Below are positions 1-8,896 of a DNA stretch of 17,500 bases, piece by piece. The notes beneath the pieces are model-generated. The model worked only from the letters and a program-made list of their open reading frames with translations, was not told the DNA's origin and made no database searches. Source of the DNA: Penaeus vannamei. Lineage: Eukaryota > Arthropoda > Malacostraca > Decapoda > Penaeidae. Location: positions 47,185,721-47,203,220 of the forward strand of contig NC_091550.1 of the NCBI RefSeq assembly GCF_042767895.1. Reading direction: 5' to 3'. Positions within the stretch are counted from its first letter, which is position 1; each line of letters starts with the position of its first letter. A program made the translations under genes and the position numbers.

Positions 1-183
1 CTCGTCAATTGTCAACGGAAACACGACCATCATAGATATTTGAAAAAAAATATATCTTAATGGCTTCTGTTCCGTTATCACACAGGTAAATATAATTAAA
101 TCACGATGCAACTTTTCAAAAGGCTTAAACATCCTTTGATGATAATTGGAGAAAATCTTATACTGGCGTTCTCTATTGTATAT

Positions 184-326
184 GGAATAACGAAGGGAAG
201 ACAAAGAAAACATACAAATATGATAAAGGCCTTTTCGTTGTACTGCTTCTCCATACCCCGAAGAAGCAATACAGGTAAGTCCTTCTGCATATTCGTGTGT
301 TTTCTTGTTCTTCCCTTCGTTGTTCC
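184..326. repeat. Imperfect long inverted repeat (foldback)
   Basis: The left arm 184-250 matches the reverse complement of the right arm 262-326 at about 80 % by hand alignment, with an 11-nt loop at 251-261. Shared blocks include AACGAAGGGAAGA, AAGAAAACA and TGCTTCT. Reading outward from the loop, both arms translate to a similar peptide (FVCFL.LPFV), which confirms the symmetry. It could be a MITE-like element, a foldback transposon remnant or a hairpin RNA precursor. I see no clear target-site duplication. Confidence 0.8.
272..280 (+). other. Perfect 5' splice-donor consensus (CAG|GTAAGT)
   Basis: CAG at 272-274 followed by GTAAGT at 275-280 is a full match to the metazoan donor consensus. 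An ATG-initiated frame from 106 is open through it (56 codons to the CAG), but the peptide is not recognisable and the site lies inside an inverted-repeat arm. I cannot call this an exon; it is recorded as a splice-like motif only. Confidence 0.3.
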
Positions 327-355
327 TTTTGTCCTTCGTTCGATATGAATTCCAC

Positions 356-496
356 ACGTTTTTTCATCATCTCCTTATTTTTTCATTTTTTTATTTATTA
401 TTATTTTTATTTATTTATTTTTAATTCTTCTCTCTTTTGCTTTATTTTTTATTTTCCCTATTTTTTTCTATTTTCTTCTTCTCTTTATTGTTTAAC
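356..496. repeat. T-rich low-complexity tract
   Basis: Runs of T broken by short TTTA/TTTC motifs, with several TTTATTTA stretches. It separates the foldback from the following (CT)n. No coding signal. Confidence 0.8.
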
Positions 497-566
497 ATCC
501 CAGGAGCTACATTTCACCTAAACTTTCGAAAAATTAGACAAGCCTTTCAACTCGTGATATGGAGGC

Positions 567-742
<176 letters not shown>

Positions 743-1456
743 TCTGAGCAAGAATTTCGTTGATAGCAGCTACAACAACACCGCAATACAGGGTGCAAAC
801 AAATAATACGACAAAGCAAATAATACTCGTCCAATCTCAAGCTTAACTGCAAACCGACATTAAATGTGACATGTTGAAAAGTCGAGAGGGAACTCACCAC
901 CTAATGTAATAGATTTTTAATTGATGCATTTTGTTGACTTTTTTTTCCTGATGTATTAAAAGATATGTTGTTTACCATCTTTTTATTAATATGTTGATGA
1001 TACTTATACCTTGATATATTAATGATATTCTTATACAAGTTATCGAAAGTTGATATGTAGAGCGCAGACATACATTTGAAAGAAAAGAAATAGAAGGGAA
1101 ATTTTAAATAATATTCAACATAAGGACATATTATGTAATAAAAAAGAAAAAAAAACAAAAATTACCACAGCACTTTTCGATAACCCAGACAGCCAGCGCG
1201 AACCAAAGAGATTTATTCCCAAATTATAATAATACCGCTGCAATATTATCATTGCAGGTTGGCTCTTCCCCTCCTTTACTTCCCCCCTCCCCCCCCCTAC
1301 TTCGAGTACCCTTCCCACCCTCCTGAAACGGTGAACTTGGTGAAGTTTTAATTAACATTGCTATTAACCCGCTGATCGGAGAGTGTGGTCATGGGAGGCT
1401 GTTAACGCTGCAAATGCCTCGCTCATCTCCATTCCATTCTCCTATTTCCCCGATTC
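743..1456. other. AT-rich unique sequence, no gene seen
   Basis: No convincing coding, RNA or transposon signal on either strand. It contains a small hairpin at 1238-1257 (CTGCAAT, 6-nt loop, ATTGCAG) and a short C-rich stretch near 1265-1320. The frames on either strand give no recognisable protein. Confidence 0.6.
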
Positions 1457-1499
1457 CTCTCTCTCTCTGTTTCTCTCTTTCTTTCTCTCTCTGTTTCTT

Positions 1500-1581
<82 letters not shown>

Positions 1582-1706
1582 TTCTCTCTTTCTCATTCTG
1601 CTATTTTCCCCATTTAAGTTTTTTTTTTCTTTCTCTGGTTCTCGTTTTCCTGGTTCGTCATTTCCTCTTTCCCTTTATTTCATTTCAAATCTCGTCTCTC
1701 TCTGTT

Positions 1707-1743
<37 letters not shown>

Positions 1744-1760
1744 TTCTTCTCTCTGTTTGC

Positions 1761-1791
<31 letters not shown>

Positions 1792-1950
1792 TTTATTTTC
1801 CCTTTTCCTTCGCGGTCTCTCGGCCTCACCTTTCCTCTCTATCTCTCTATTTCCCATTTCCCTTTTTACTTCACTCTCATTCTCTCTATCGTTCCCCTGT
1901 GCCCGCTTTATCTTCTTTCTTTTCTGTTTCCCCTTTCTCTTTAACTTCAG
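1457..1950. repeat. Composite CT / CTGT / TTTC microsatellite and pyrimidine-rich tract
   Basis: CT dinucleotide at 1457-1594 with TTT and GTTT interruptions, then T-rich DNA. A second CT array at 1695-1790 contains a (CTGT)n core around 1702-1727. CT-rich imperfect DNA continues to about 1950. The 236-codon plus-strand frame at 1383-2093 is mostly Ser/Leu/Phe from this tract and is not a gene. Confidence 0.95.
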
Positions 1951-1986
1951 CAATGTCTCAATTGTGTGATTTTCTTAAGCTTGAAT

Positions 1987-2054
1987 CTTTTACTCTTTAC
2001 TCTTTATTGCTTTATCTTTACTCTTTATTTATTTTATTCTTTACTCTTTATTGC
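1987..2054. repeat. Imperfect TTTACTC short tandem repeat
   Basis: TTTACTC/TTTATTG units recur, and a longer pattern (CTTTACTCTTTATTG) appears twice about 50 bp apart. This is a small, diverged array. Confidence 0.7.
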
Positions 2055-2289
2055 CTTAAAGTATCTTACACAATGGTAGTAACCAAATCGTAGTGACTAT
2101 TATAATTAATGGTAATTGATATAGTGATAAATTTAGTGACAGTGAAGTAAATCATATTTCATATTATTTGATATCAAGAAAATATGCCATACATTTTCTT
2201 TTTATCTCAGGAAATTCGAAACATTGCCAAGAATATAGAGCAGGTGACCAATGTATAGGCCTATCTGTGTTGTAGATTTCAGGGGCACA

Positions 2290-2732
2290 ATTCGGAATTT
2301 TTTTTCACCTATTTCTGCCTTCCTCCCTATCCCTTCCCTTCCTTTTTTTGTCTTTTCTTTCTATTCCTTCTTGTCTTTCTACCTCCATTCCCTTTTGCGT
2401 TCACCCTTTCCTCCCCCCTCTTTCTTTTCCCTTCTATCTATATCTCTGTTCCTTCTCCCCTTACTAGTGTTTTTTTTCCACCCTCCTTCCCATCTCCATT
2501 TTCCCTTTCATTTCTGTCTCCGTCTCCTTTTCCTTCTCGTTCTCTCCCTTTTCTTTCCCTCTTTGTCTCCCTCCCATGTTCACCTCCTTCCCTCTCACCC
2601 ACCCTCTTTTCTTCCCACCTCCCATTCCCCTTCCTTCTCACCTCCCACCTCCCTTCCTTTCCCCCCTACGCACTTCCCCTCCTTCCCCCTACCTTTTTTC
2701 CCCTCCCTCCCCCACCCTCTCCTTCTCAACCC
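2290..2732. repeat. Polypyrimidine (C/T) tract
   Basis: About 440 bp almost free of purines on the plus strand, with no strict unit but recurring CCTTCC and CACCTCCC motifs. Open frames (Pro/Ser/Phe on plus, Gly/Glu/Arg on minus) follow from composition. It runs directly into a GC-rich block. Confidence 0.9.
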
Positions 2733-2965
2733 TTTGAACCCCCGACCCGCGCCAGAGCCCCGAGGAGCCAGATCCGCCAGACAGCATTTCGATCAAGCGC
2801 TCCCATCGAGTCGCTCTTGGCATGTGACGAGCCTGGCGCACCCCGGGTTTGTGGCGTACCTGGCGATGACGTCACGGGCTGAGATGACGCACGGAGGTCG
2901 ACGCAAGACGCGAACGGAGGGTGAGACGACCTGTTATGACCTCTTCGCCGGACTGGGGTCAAGGA
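2733..2965. other. GC-rich, CpG-containing block
   Basis: This interval is GC-rich with many CpG dinucleotides and sits between a pyrimidine tract and AT-rich DNA. It carries one palindromic TGACGTCA and several TGACG half-like motifs. The plus-strand frame through it stays open to about 2976, but its peptide is not recognised. It could be a small CpG-rich regulatory block or an unidentified exon. No decision is possible from sequence alone. Confidence 0.4.
2867..2874. promoter_or_regulatory. CRE-like palindrome TGACGTCA
   Basis: A perfect match to the cAMP-response element bound by CREB/ATF-type bZIP factors. It lies in the GC-rich block, where a regulatory role is possible but unproven. 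Confidence 0.4.
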
Positions 2966-3975
2966 GAAGATCCTAATTTATATTATTTTAGGTGTTATAT
3001 ATGACTAGTAATGGACATGAGGTGGTCGGGCAGTCGTATTGATCCGAAGATAATAAATAACTGCATGAACACACGCGCGAATGTACACTTCCCCGCGTGT
3101 CACCCTGTTATTCATGCTATCTGTCAAGGCCTAACGGAGGAATATAAAAAAAAAAATAAATTCGATATATTTTCCCCCTCGTAGAATATTCTGTGAACTG
3201 TAGACCGTATGTGCTCCCGTTAGTAGTGTCCGGAGTGCGCACCGCTGTTCCCTGATGTACGGTGTCCGTCGCCTGTCGTGTTGTCGCCTCGCACTCTCAC
3301 CTCGCCAGCAATCCATAAGTCAAAAATGCTCTTTCCTCATTTTTCTAAATCGAAATAACATATCACTGTGCCAGCAACACCGCTTGCTAATGCCGCTTGT
3401 AACCCGGATGTGGTAAGTTAAGGAAGTTTATTTACCACCATCGTGATTACAGTTTTACTTATATTCGACACAGTAGAGTATTCTGTGATTGCTGTAATTG
3501 CATATGGTAAAATGAAGCTATAAATCATATATCGTGCAAAAGAATGTTAAGTTGATATACCTTTGTTACTGTGTTTTCGTAACAATGTTTTATGACTACG
3601 GTAATGTTACAAAGTTAATTTAGGATATAGTAATTTGAGGTTTGTAATGAATTAACAGATAAAGACGCCCAGAGAAGGCCAAAGAGCCAACCAGGATCGG
3701 TAGTTGAAGTTATTGGAGAGAATATTTTATTTCTGTCTTGAAAACCAAAATTAGATTCTGGGATTACGGGAAGTAAACTTTCGACAAATTGCATTGCTCC
3801 TGATGCACGCTTATCGATATCAAATACTATAACCTATTACCTTCAAAATCAAAGGAATATCGTAATATTTCCTCAAATTTAAAACCAATACCTGGAAGTT
3901 CTTTTTGCGGGATCTGATGGCATGACTTTCCTCTGCCAGGCCACAAGATGGATACTTAGACAACATAAGACTGAG
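2966..3975. other. Unique AT-rich sequence, no gene seen
   Basis: About 1 kb without long repeats. The only longer frame is a minus-strand one near 3131-3316 with no recognisable domain. I see no RNA gene, transposon ends or convincing promoter here. Confidence 0.6.
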
Positions 3976-3978
3976 AAC

Positions 3979-4123
3979 TCTCTCTCTCTCTCTTTCTCTG
4001 TCTCTCTCCTTCTCTCTTTCTCTCTCCCTCTCATCCTCTCATCCTCTCACCCTCTACACACACACACGCACTCACGCATACACACACACATACACACAGA
4101 CAAAGACACACAAACACATACAC
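3979..4123. repeat. Compound (CT)n-(CA)n microsatellite
   Basis: CT dinucleotides at about 3979-4050 pass through CTCATC units into imperfect CACACA at about 4055-4123. The CA end abuts the reverse transcriptase fragment at the position of its GTxQG motif. Confidence 0.95.
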
Positions 4124-4510
4124 TCCCTGTAGCGTCCCAAGTTCAAAGGATTGTGGAGTCGAACATCTCACTCTTCCGAAAGATACATTCTAATCCAGCT
4201 CAATGATTTACTTCAACGCTTACTAATTGTTCTAATATGACTTCTCTGTTTGCAATGTCACTTACTTAATGTTCTAGGATAACTTCTCTGTTTGTTATGT
4301 CAAAGGCTGGCTTAAGGTCAAGAAAAACAGCGTGTCTCATTGGATTAGAGCTTAAAAAGTACTCTGCAAAGCAATGTTGTGTGGTACGTAGAAATCCGTA
4401 CAGTCTGTGAGATAATTTGGCTTGTAACCTGTACCTTAGTCTGTACGAAATTATCCTTTCTAGTACTTTAAACAAACATAAGGTTGGTGAAATAAGGAGG
4501 TATATATCAG
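4124..4510 (-). pseudogene. Non-LTR retrotransposon reverse transcriptase fragment (LINE relic)
   Basis: An intact version would copy element RNA into DNA at a nicked target site; this copy cannot. Read on the minus strand, 4475-4266 gives one open stretch of about 69 codons containing FKVLERIISYRL, LYGF and the RT domain A motif VFLDLKPAFDI, where the first catalytic Asp (of FLD) is present. Upstream codons to about 4510 still resemble the usual PISLT.C block (here LISPTLC). Downstream come a stop, a duplicated 14-codon block, a second stop and a frameshift. The motif FELGTLQG (intact families usually have GTPQG) follows at about 4125-4150. Compared with intact LINEs, part of the palm between these blocks is missing, and the catalytic YADD block, endonuclease and ends are absent. 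The copy ends at a CA microsatellite. The non-LTR assignment is secure; the clade is not determined. Confidence 0.88.
4219..4302. repeat. 42-bp tandem duplication inside the RT relic
   Basis: 4219-4260 and 4261-4302 are adjacent 42-bp copies with 7 mismatches (about 83 % identity). The length is 14 codons, so the reading frame is kept. On the minus strand the copies read DITNREVILEH-stop-VS and DIANREVILEQLVS. Confidence 0.9.
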
Positions 4511-4520
4511 TGTTAGTTTT

Positions 4521-4766
4521 CCGTATATATAGGCTGATTGGGCCGCGTCTAGAAGTTAGTCAGAATACCTTGGGATAAACTTAACCTATAAAGGTGCAAA
4601 AGGGGATTACCAATTACCTGGACGAAGGACACTAAAGGTAATTCCCCCCCCCCCGGGAGAACGCTCTGACTTTCCTTTATGCATTAGTCCGTTCATGTGA
4701 AATAAGGGTTGTCTGACCGCAGAGTTTTGACGGACCGCGAAGCCCAATCGGCTCAACCTTATATAC
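4521..4766. repeat. Diverged inverted repeat (possible MITE or DNA transposon remnant)
   Basis: The plus strand from 4521 to about 4573 matches, in order and with gaps, the reverse complement of about 4702-4766. Shared blocks are GTATATA, GC(C/T)GATTGGGC, CGCG and GTCAGA. Arms are about 55-65 nt and the core about 130 bp. I do not see a clean target-site duplication or transposase, so the class is unknown. Confidence 0.5.
4644..4654. repeat. C11 homopolymer
   Basis: Eleven consecutive C followed by GGG, inside the core of the 4521-4766 inverted repeat. One of five long G/C runs in the window. Confidence 0.95.
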
Positions 4767-5100
4767 TGAAGACATAAGGTCGGTTTCCTATCGCGGAACA
4801 CACGTGGGGTACAAGACCGAATCGGTAAACAAAAACACACGCACGAGAATAAAGAGAAAATAAAATGAAAAAAAAAAAGATTATCACAGAGACAATCAAC
4901 CCATCACGTAAGCATCAATCACATCGAAACGAAATATGTCAGTCTTATGAAATCTAAAATGTTCCTTTCGTTATATCTGGAAAGAAATTGGATTGTTTAG
5001 GCGATTACTTTCCCGGAGAGCAATTAGCATAAATCAACAAAATTAATCTACGTCACAAGAAGACACGAGGATTGACTGAATCGGAGCTTTTGAAATTTTG
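4767..5100. other. Unique AT-rich sequence, no gene seen
   Basis: No coding or RNA signal. It includes an A-rich stretch near 4850-4880. Confidence 0.6.
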
Positions 5101-5268
5101 AAATAGCAACAAAAATAACAATAATGATAATAATAATGATAATAATGACAATAATGATGATTTTTTAAAATTATGATATCAGTGATGATGATAATAACAA
5201 TAGCAGCAATGATAATAATGTTAATAATAATAATAACAAAAACTATGATAATGATAACACTAATAACG
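5101..5268. repeat. Imperfect (AAT/GAT/AAC)n trinucleotide tract
   Basis: A-rich trinucleotide repeats (AAT, GAT, AAC) with interruptions. Frames on both strands stay open and give Ile/Met/Val-rich or Asn-rich peptides, which is an artefact of the triplet repeat. Confidence 0.9.
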
Positions 5269-5329
5269 GAAAGTAGAAGAAGGAAGGATAATAAAAAAAC
5301 AACAGCAAATACAGCAAAAACAACAAGCC

Positions 5330-5575
5330 TCGCCCTTGATGGAGAGCTTTCACTCGACCAGCAGGCCATCCATTCCGCCAGACCGCAGCAAGTCCTGTCA
5401 AGCGCGAGTGTTGCACCTGCGGCCGCACCTGTACCCCCTTGACAGGTGCCAGCAGGTGAGGCCCGTGTCAGCCTCGCAGGTAACAAAGACCACGTTTGCA
5501 TTGCGACCACGTGCGGGCTCGCGTGTGTCCCGGTGGTTTCAAATCCCGGTTGAGGGCTGCCTGGCGTGGGGTCTC
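5330..5575. other. GC-rich segment, possible exon or CpG block
   Basis: GC-rich, CpG-containing DNA between a triplet tract and a C/T tract. A plus-strand frame stays open to a stop just after 5440 (peptide ending in an Ala/Pro-rich stretch), and a minus-strand frame is also open. CAG|GTGAGG near 5453 resembles a splice donor. No domain is recognised, so function is left open. Confidence 0.3.
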
Positions 5576-6036
5576 TTCTCCCCCCCCCACCCTTCGTCCC
5601 CTTTTTACTTTTCTAACTCCCTTTCGCTCTTCCTCCCCTCTGTTCCCTTATTCCCTTTCAACCCCCTTCTTCTCCCCTTTCTCCCCCCTCATTTCGTCTA
5701 ACCTTTCCCCTTCTCCTCTCTCTCTTCCTCTCCTCCCTTTTACCGTCCATTCACTCCCTCCCTTGCATCCTTCTTCCCCTCTTCCCTTCTACCCTTCCTC
5801 CTCTCTTCCACCCCACCCTCATTTCCCTCCCTCTCTTCCACCCTTCCTCCCCTCTTCTCTTCTACCCTTCCTCCTCTCTTCCTTTCCACCCTCATTTCCC
5901 TCCCTCTCTTCCACCCTTCCTTCCCTTCCACCCCTACACCCTTCCTCCTCCTCACCCCTCCACCCTTCCACCCTTCATTCCCTCCCTCCCTTCCTCCTCC
6001 TCTTCCCTCCTCCCCTCCCCTTCGCCCCCCTCTTCC
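5576..6036. repeat. Polypyrimidine tract with CCACCCTTCCTCC-like units
   Basis: About 460 bp of nearly pure C/T with irregular repeats of CTCTTCCACCC and CATTTCCCTCCC. It ends CTCTTCCAG at 6038, a good 3' splice-site look-alike, directly before TGACGTCA. Ser/Pro-rich frames across it are compositional. Confidence 0.9.
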
Positions 6037-6038
6037 AG

Positions 6039-6046
6039 TGACGTCA
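6039..6046. promoter_or_regulatory. CRE-like palindrome TGACGTCA
   Basis: A perfect CRE palindrome at the sharp junction between the polypyrimidine tract and a short GC-rich block (about 6047-6160). The same order of tract then CRE occurs at 2290-2874. Confidence 0.4.
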
Positions 6047-6181
6047 CGCCCCCTGGGTCGCGTCCTATCATGTGGTCGTCACGTTGGATCGACGCAGAAC
6101 CCGAACAGTCAGTCGGTTTTGCAACTCTTTCACGGACGGCGGCCTGCAATTGCAAGGAGAATCAGATAAAGACGAGTAAAC

Positions 6182-6306
6182 TGTGTATATGCATGATACA
6201 TGTATACAGATATATGCCTATTTGGCTATATATAGATATGTATGCGTGTGCGTGCGTGGGTGCGTTTGCCTTTTGTATGAATATATATATGTATACACAT
6301 ACAAGC

Positions 6307-6396
<90 letters not shown>

Positions 6397-6432
6397 AGGT
6401 GTGTGTGTGTATTCATATTCATATCTATATCC
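6182..6432. repeat. Compound TA / TG microsatellite with long (TA)n core
   Basis: The core 6312-6392 is about 40 uninterrupted TA units. Flanks are degenerate TATG/CATA and GTGTGC repeats, including GTGTGTGTGT at about 6400. Tyr/Ile-rich frames on both strands are artefacts. Confidence 0.97.
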
Positions 6433-6705
6433 ACACATCAAAGATCCCAAAACATGGGTTCCCATCCTGAGGGCCAAGGAGCAATATGAAAATTAAGACG
6501 TCTAATTAAAATGAATTTTTGAATTTTACCTTACCTACAGTACCTACATATAATTCTCTCTCACGTACCAATAACTTTGAATCTCTCTATAAAATGTTCT
6601 TGTCCTATAGCTATTGACACCATTGCATTATTCATAACACTATTCATGACTCTGAAAAGATGACAATTCCTGAACCTGGAGACTGTTAGATAAAGGAAAG
6701 AAAAA

Positions 6706-6785
6706 GGTTGTGAACCAGTGTCCCAAGGTCATAGGATGCACAGATCAACCTTCTCTCCCTAGGGCATACTCTATCGCCTTGGCCA
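6706..6785 (-). other. Possible tRNA-related SINE head (A and B box-like motifs)
   Basis: On the minus strand, TGGCCAAGGCG (6785-6775) resembles a pol III A box. GGTTCACAACC (6716-6706) resembles a B box but has mismatches at usually conserved positions. TTTTT follows at once, as in a pol III terminator. The spacing of about 60 bp fits a tRNA-derived unit. No cloverleaf could be folded by eye, so a chance match is quite possible. Confidence 0.25.
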
Positions 6786-6823
6786 TCTAGTGATCAGCAA
6801 TGGCGTCACATATGCCGTTTCTG

Positions 6824-6831
6824 TGACGTCA
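6824..6831. promoter_or_regulatory. CRE-like palindrome TGACGTCA
   Basis: Third perfect CRE palindrome in the window, here in ordinary unique DNA. It is about 40 bp upstream (minus sense) of the possible A box. Confidence 0.35.
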
Positions 6832-7196
6832 GAAAAATAATCATAGAAACCGGAAACAATTATAAATGAACAATCGTTTTATGTATTTTGTTTGATGGCA
6901 TCGACTGTTCATTGTTCATTATTTCGAGCGTTGTTTTGCTGGCTCTTTAAATTCTAGTTAGACGAAAGGTTTTAACGATAAATGCAAAGGGGACATTTTT
7001 ACGCTCACGAACATTTAGGCATGAGCGTCCTTTCATCTTCAAAAGAAAATAGAATTGCGTGATAAAGTTGTAGTATCGAAACTAAAATGTATTGTATTGT
7101 GTTGTTCATTTTTAAAAATTTATGCATATTTTTACAGTTGTGTAGTTACTTATCTATTTATCTAGTTTTTTTCCTTTAGTTCCCTTGTCATCGTCC

Positions 7197-7744
7197 AGGT
7201 CTACAATTCTACAGGTTTACAGGTCTACAAATCTAAACGTCTAAAGGTCTACAAGCCACAGGTCGACACGTCTACAGATTTACAGGTCAAGTCTACAAGT
7301 CCACAGGTCTACGCGTCTACAGATATACATGTCTACATGTCTACAGGTCTACATATCTACAGATATACAGGTCTACATGTCTACAGGTCTACATATCTCC
7401 AGATCTACAGGTCTACATGTCTACAGGTCTACACTTCCACAGATCTACAGGTCTACAGGTCTACATGTCTACAGGTCTACATGTCTACAGATATACAGGT
7501 CTACATGTCTACAGGTCTACATGTCTACAGATATACAGGTCTACATGTCTACAGGTCTACATGTCTACAGATATACAGGTCTACATGTCTACAGGTCTAC
7601 ATGTCTACAGATTTACAGGTCTATATGTCTACAGGTCTACATGTCTACAGATATACAGGTCTACATGTCTACAGGTCTACATATCTACAGATATACAGGT
7701 CTACATGTCTACAGATATACAGGTCTACATATCTACAAGCCTAC
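7197..7744. repeat. 8-bp minisatellite with 40-bp higher-order repeat
   Basis: The array parses into 69 units of an 8-mer. Call AGGTCTAC = G, ATGTCTAC = T, AGATATAC = A, ATATCTAC = S. The first 16 units (7197-7320) are degenerate and contain the only length changes. From 7321 on, every unit is exactly 8 bp. From 7449 the order is mostly G-T-G-T-A, a 40-bp higher-order unit in about five near-perfect copies (about 7457-7656), then G-T-G-S-A and shorter variants. All three plus frames are open because the units lack stops. Confidence 0.97.
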
Positions 7745-7782
7745 AGGTTCTTCCGCTCACTTCGCCCGAGAGACAGCGCCGT

Positions 7783-7797
7783 GGGGGGGGGGGGGGG
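7783..7797. repeat. G15 homopolymer
   Basis: Fifteen consecutive G just 3' of the 8-bp minisatellite and about 70 bp before a long purine tract. Confidence 0.97.
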
Positions 7798-7869
7798 TAG
7801 GGGGAGTCCCATAGAATCCTCGTCCTACGGAAGCTGATCCTCAAAGCCTGTTTCTCACGGCAGCCGCTG

Positions 7870-8282
7870 CGATGAAAGGAAAAAAATCCTGATGGTGACG
7901 AAGACTTTTTTTCTGATGGTGAGGATGAGGAGGGGGGAGGTTGAGGATGATGATGAGGAGAGTGGAGAAGGATGGAGGAGTAGGAGGACGTAGGATGAGG
8001 ATGATGGAAGAAGAGGAGGAGGGAGATTGGTGGAGGAGGAGGAGGAGAATGGAGGATGAAGAGGGTGGATGAGGAGGAGGAGGACGTAGGATGAGGATGA
8101 TGGAAGAGGAGGAAGAGGGAGATGGAGCAGGAAGAGGGTGAAAAGGATGGAGCACGAGGAGGATGGAGGATGAAGAGGGTGGAGGAGGAGGAGGATGAAG
8201 AGGGTGGAGGAGGAGGAGGATGGAAAGTATGAGGACACGAATAAACTGAGTAAATGAGGAAAGATGAGGATGAGGAGGATGG
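7870..8282. repeat. GGA/GAT purine tract with 96-bp-spaced repeat
   Basis: Almost all purine plus T on the plus strand: GAGGAT, GGAGGA and AAGAGGGTGG units. A block of about 45 bp starting at 7982 recurs at 8078 with few differences (period 96). GGATGAAGAGGGTGGA recurs at three places between 8053 and 8215. The long minus frames (Ser/Pro/Leu/His) are compositional. Confidence 0.9.
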
Positions 8283-8366
8283 GGAGGACACGCACGCACA
8301 CTGAATGAATAAAGAAGGATGATTTGTGTCTGATTTATGGGACAAATGAGGATGATTGACGGAGAC

Positions 8367-8380
8367 GGGGGGGGGGGGGG
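8367..8380. repeat. G14 homopolymer
   Basis: Fourteen consecutive G about 30 bp before the start of the GA tract. Confidence 0.97.
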
Positions 8381-8409
8381 TAGGTAGTAGGAAAGATACA
8401 GTGATCATG

Positions 8410-8660
<251 letters not shown>

Positions 8661-8896
8661 ATCAACCACGGCAATGGCTGGCAAAAGCGGTTCATAGAAG
8701 GGCAAACACCATTAATCCACCTGGACTTTGCCCTCCGTGATGCATTACCCTCGACTATAGGCTCTCCCTCCCTCCCCTCCCTCCCCTCCCCCGAAAATAA
8801 CAGCCTCGCTCTAGCCAGGGTCAAAGGCAGGGATCCGAACGAGCGAAAGACGGATAATCCTGCATCAGCGAACGATAAGACTTATGACAAGATTAC

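Larger units (their letters stand above)
6441..7196. other. Unique sequence between repeat arrays
   Basis: No protein gene seen. It contains a possible tRNA-like promoter pair at 6706-6785 (minus strand), a TGACGTCA at 6824-6831, and a small inverted repeat pairing 6866-6876 with 6902-6912 (10 of 11 bp). Confidence 0.6.

Noticed and set aside
2251..2976. 241-codon plus-strand frame
   Set aside because: Mostly Pro/Ser/Phe from the polypyrimidine tract; only its last part (2733-2965) is of normal composition, and that is listed as a GC-rich block without function.
5529..5552. T-arm-like GGTTTCAAATCCC
   Set aside because: The flanking bases do not pair as a T stem, and no other tRNA arms are seen.
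7197..7744. CRISPR array
   Set aside because: The units are directly adjacent 8-mers with no spacers, and the context is eukaryotic.
8828..8842. B box-like GGATCCGAACG (minus-strand CGTTCGGATCC)
   Set aside because: No A box at suitable spacing and no T-arm pairing.
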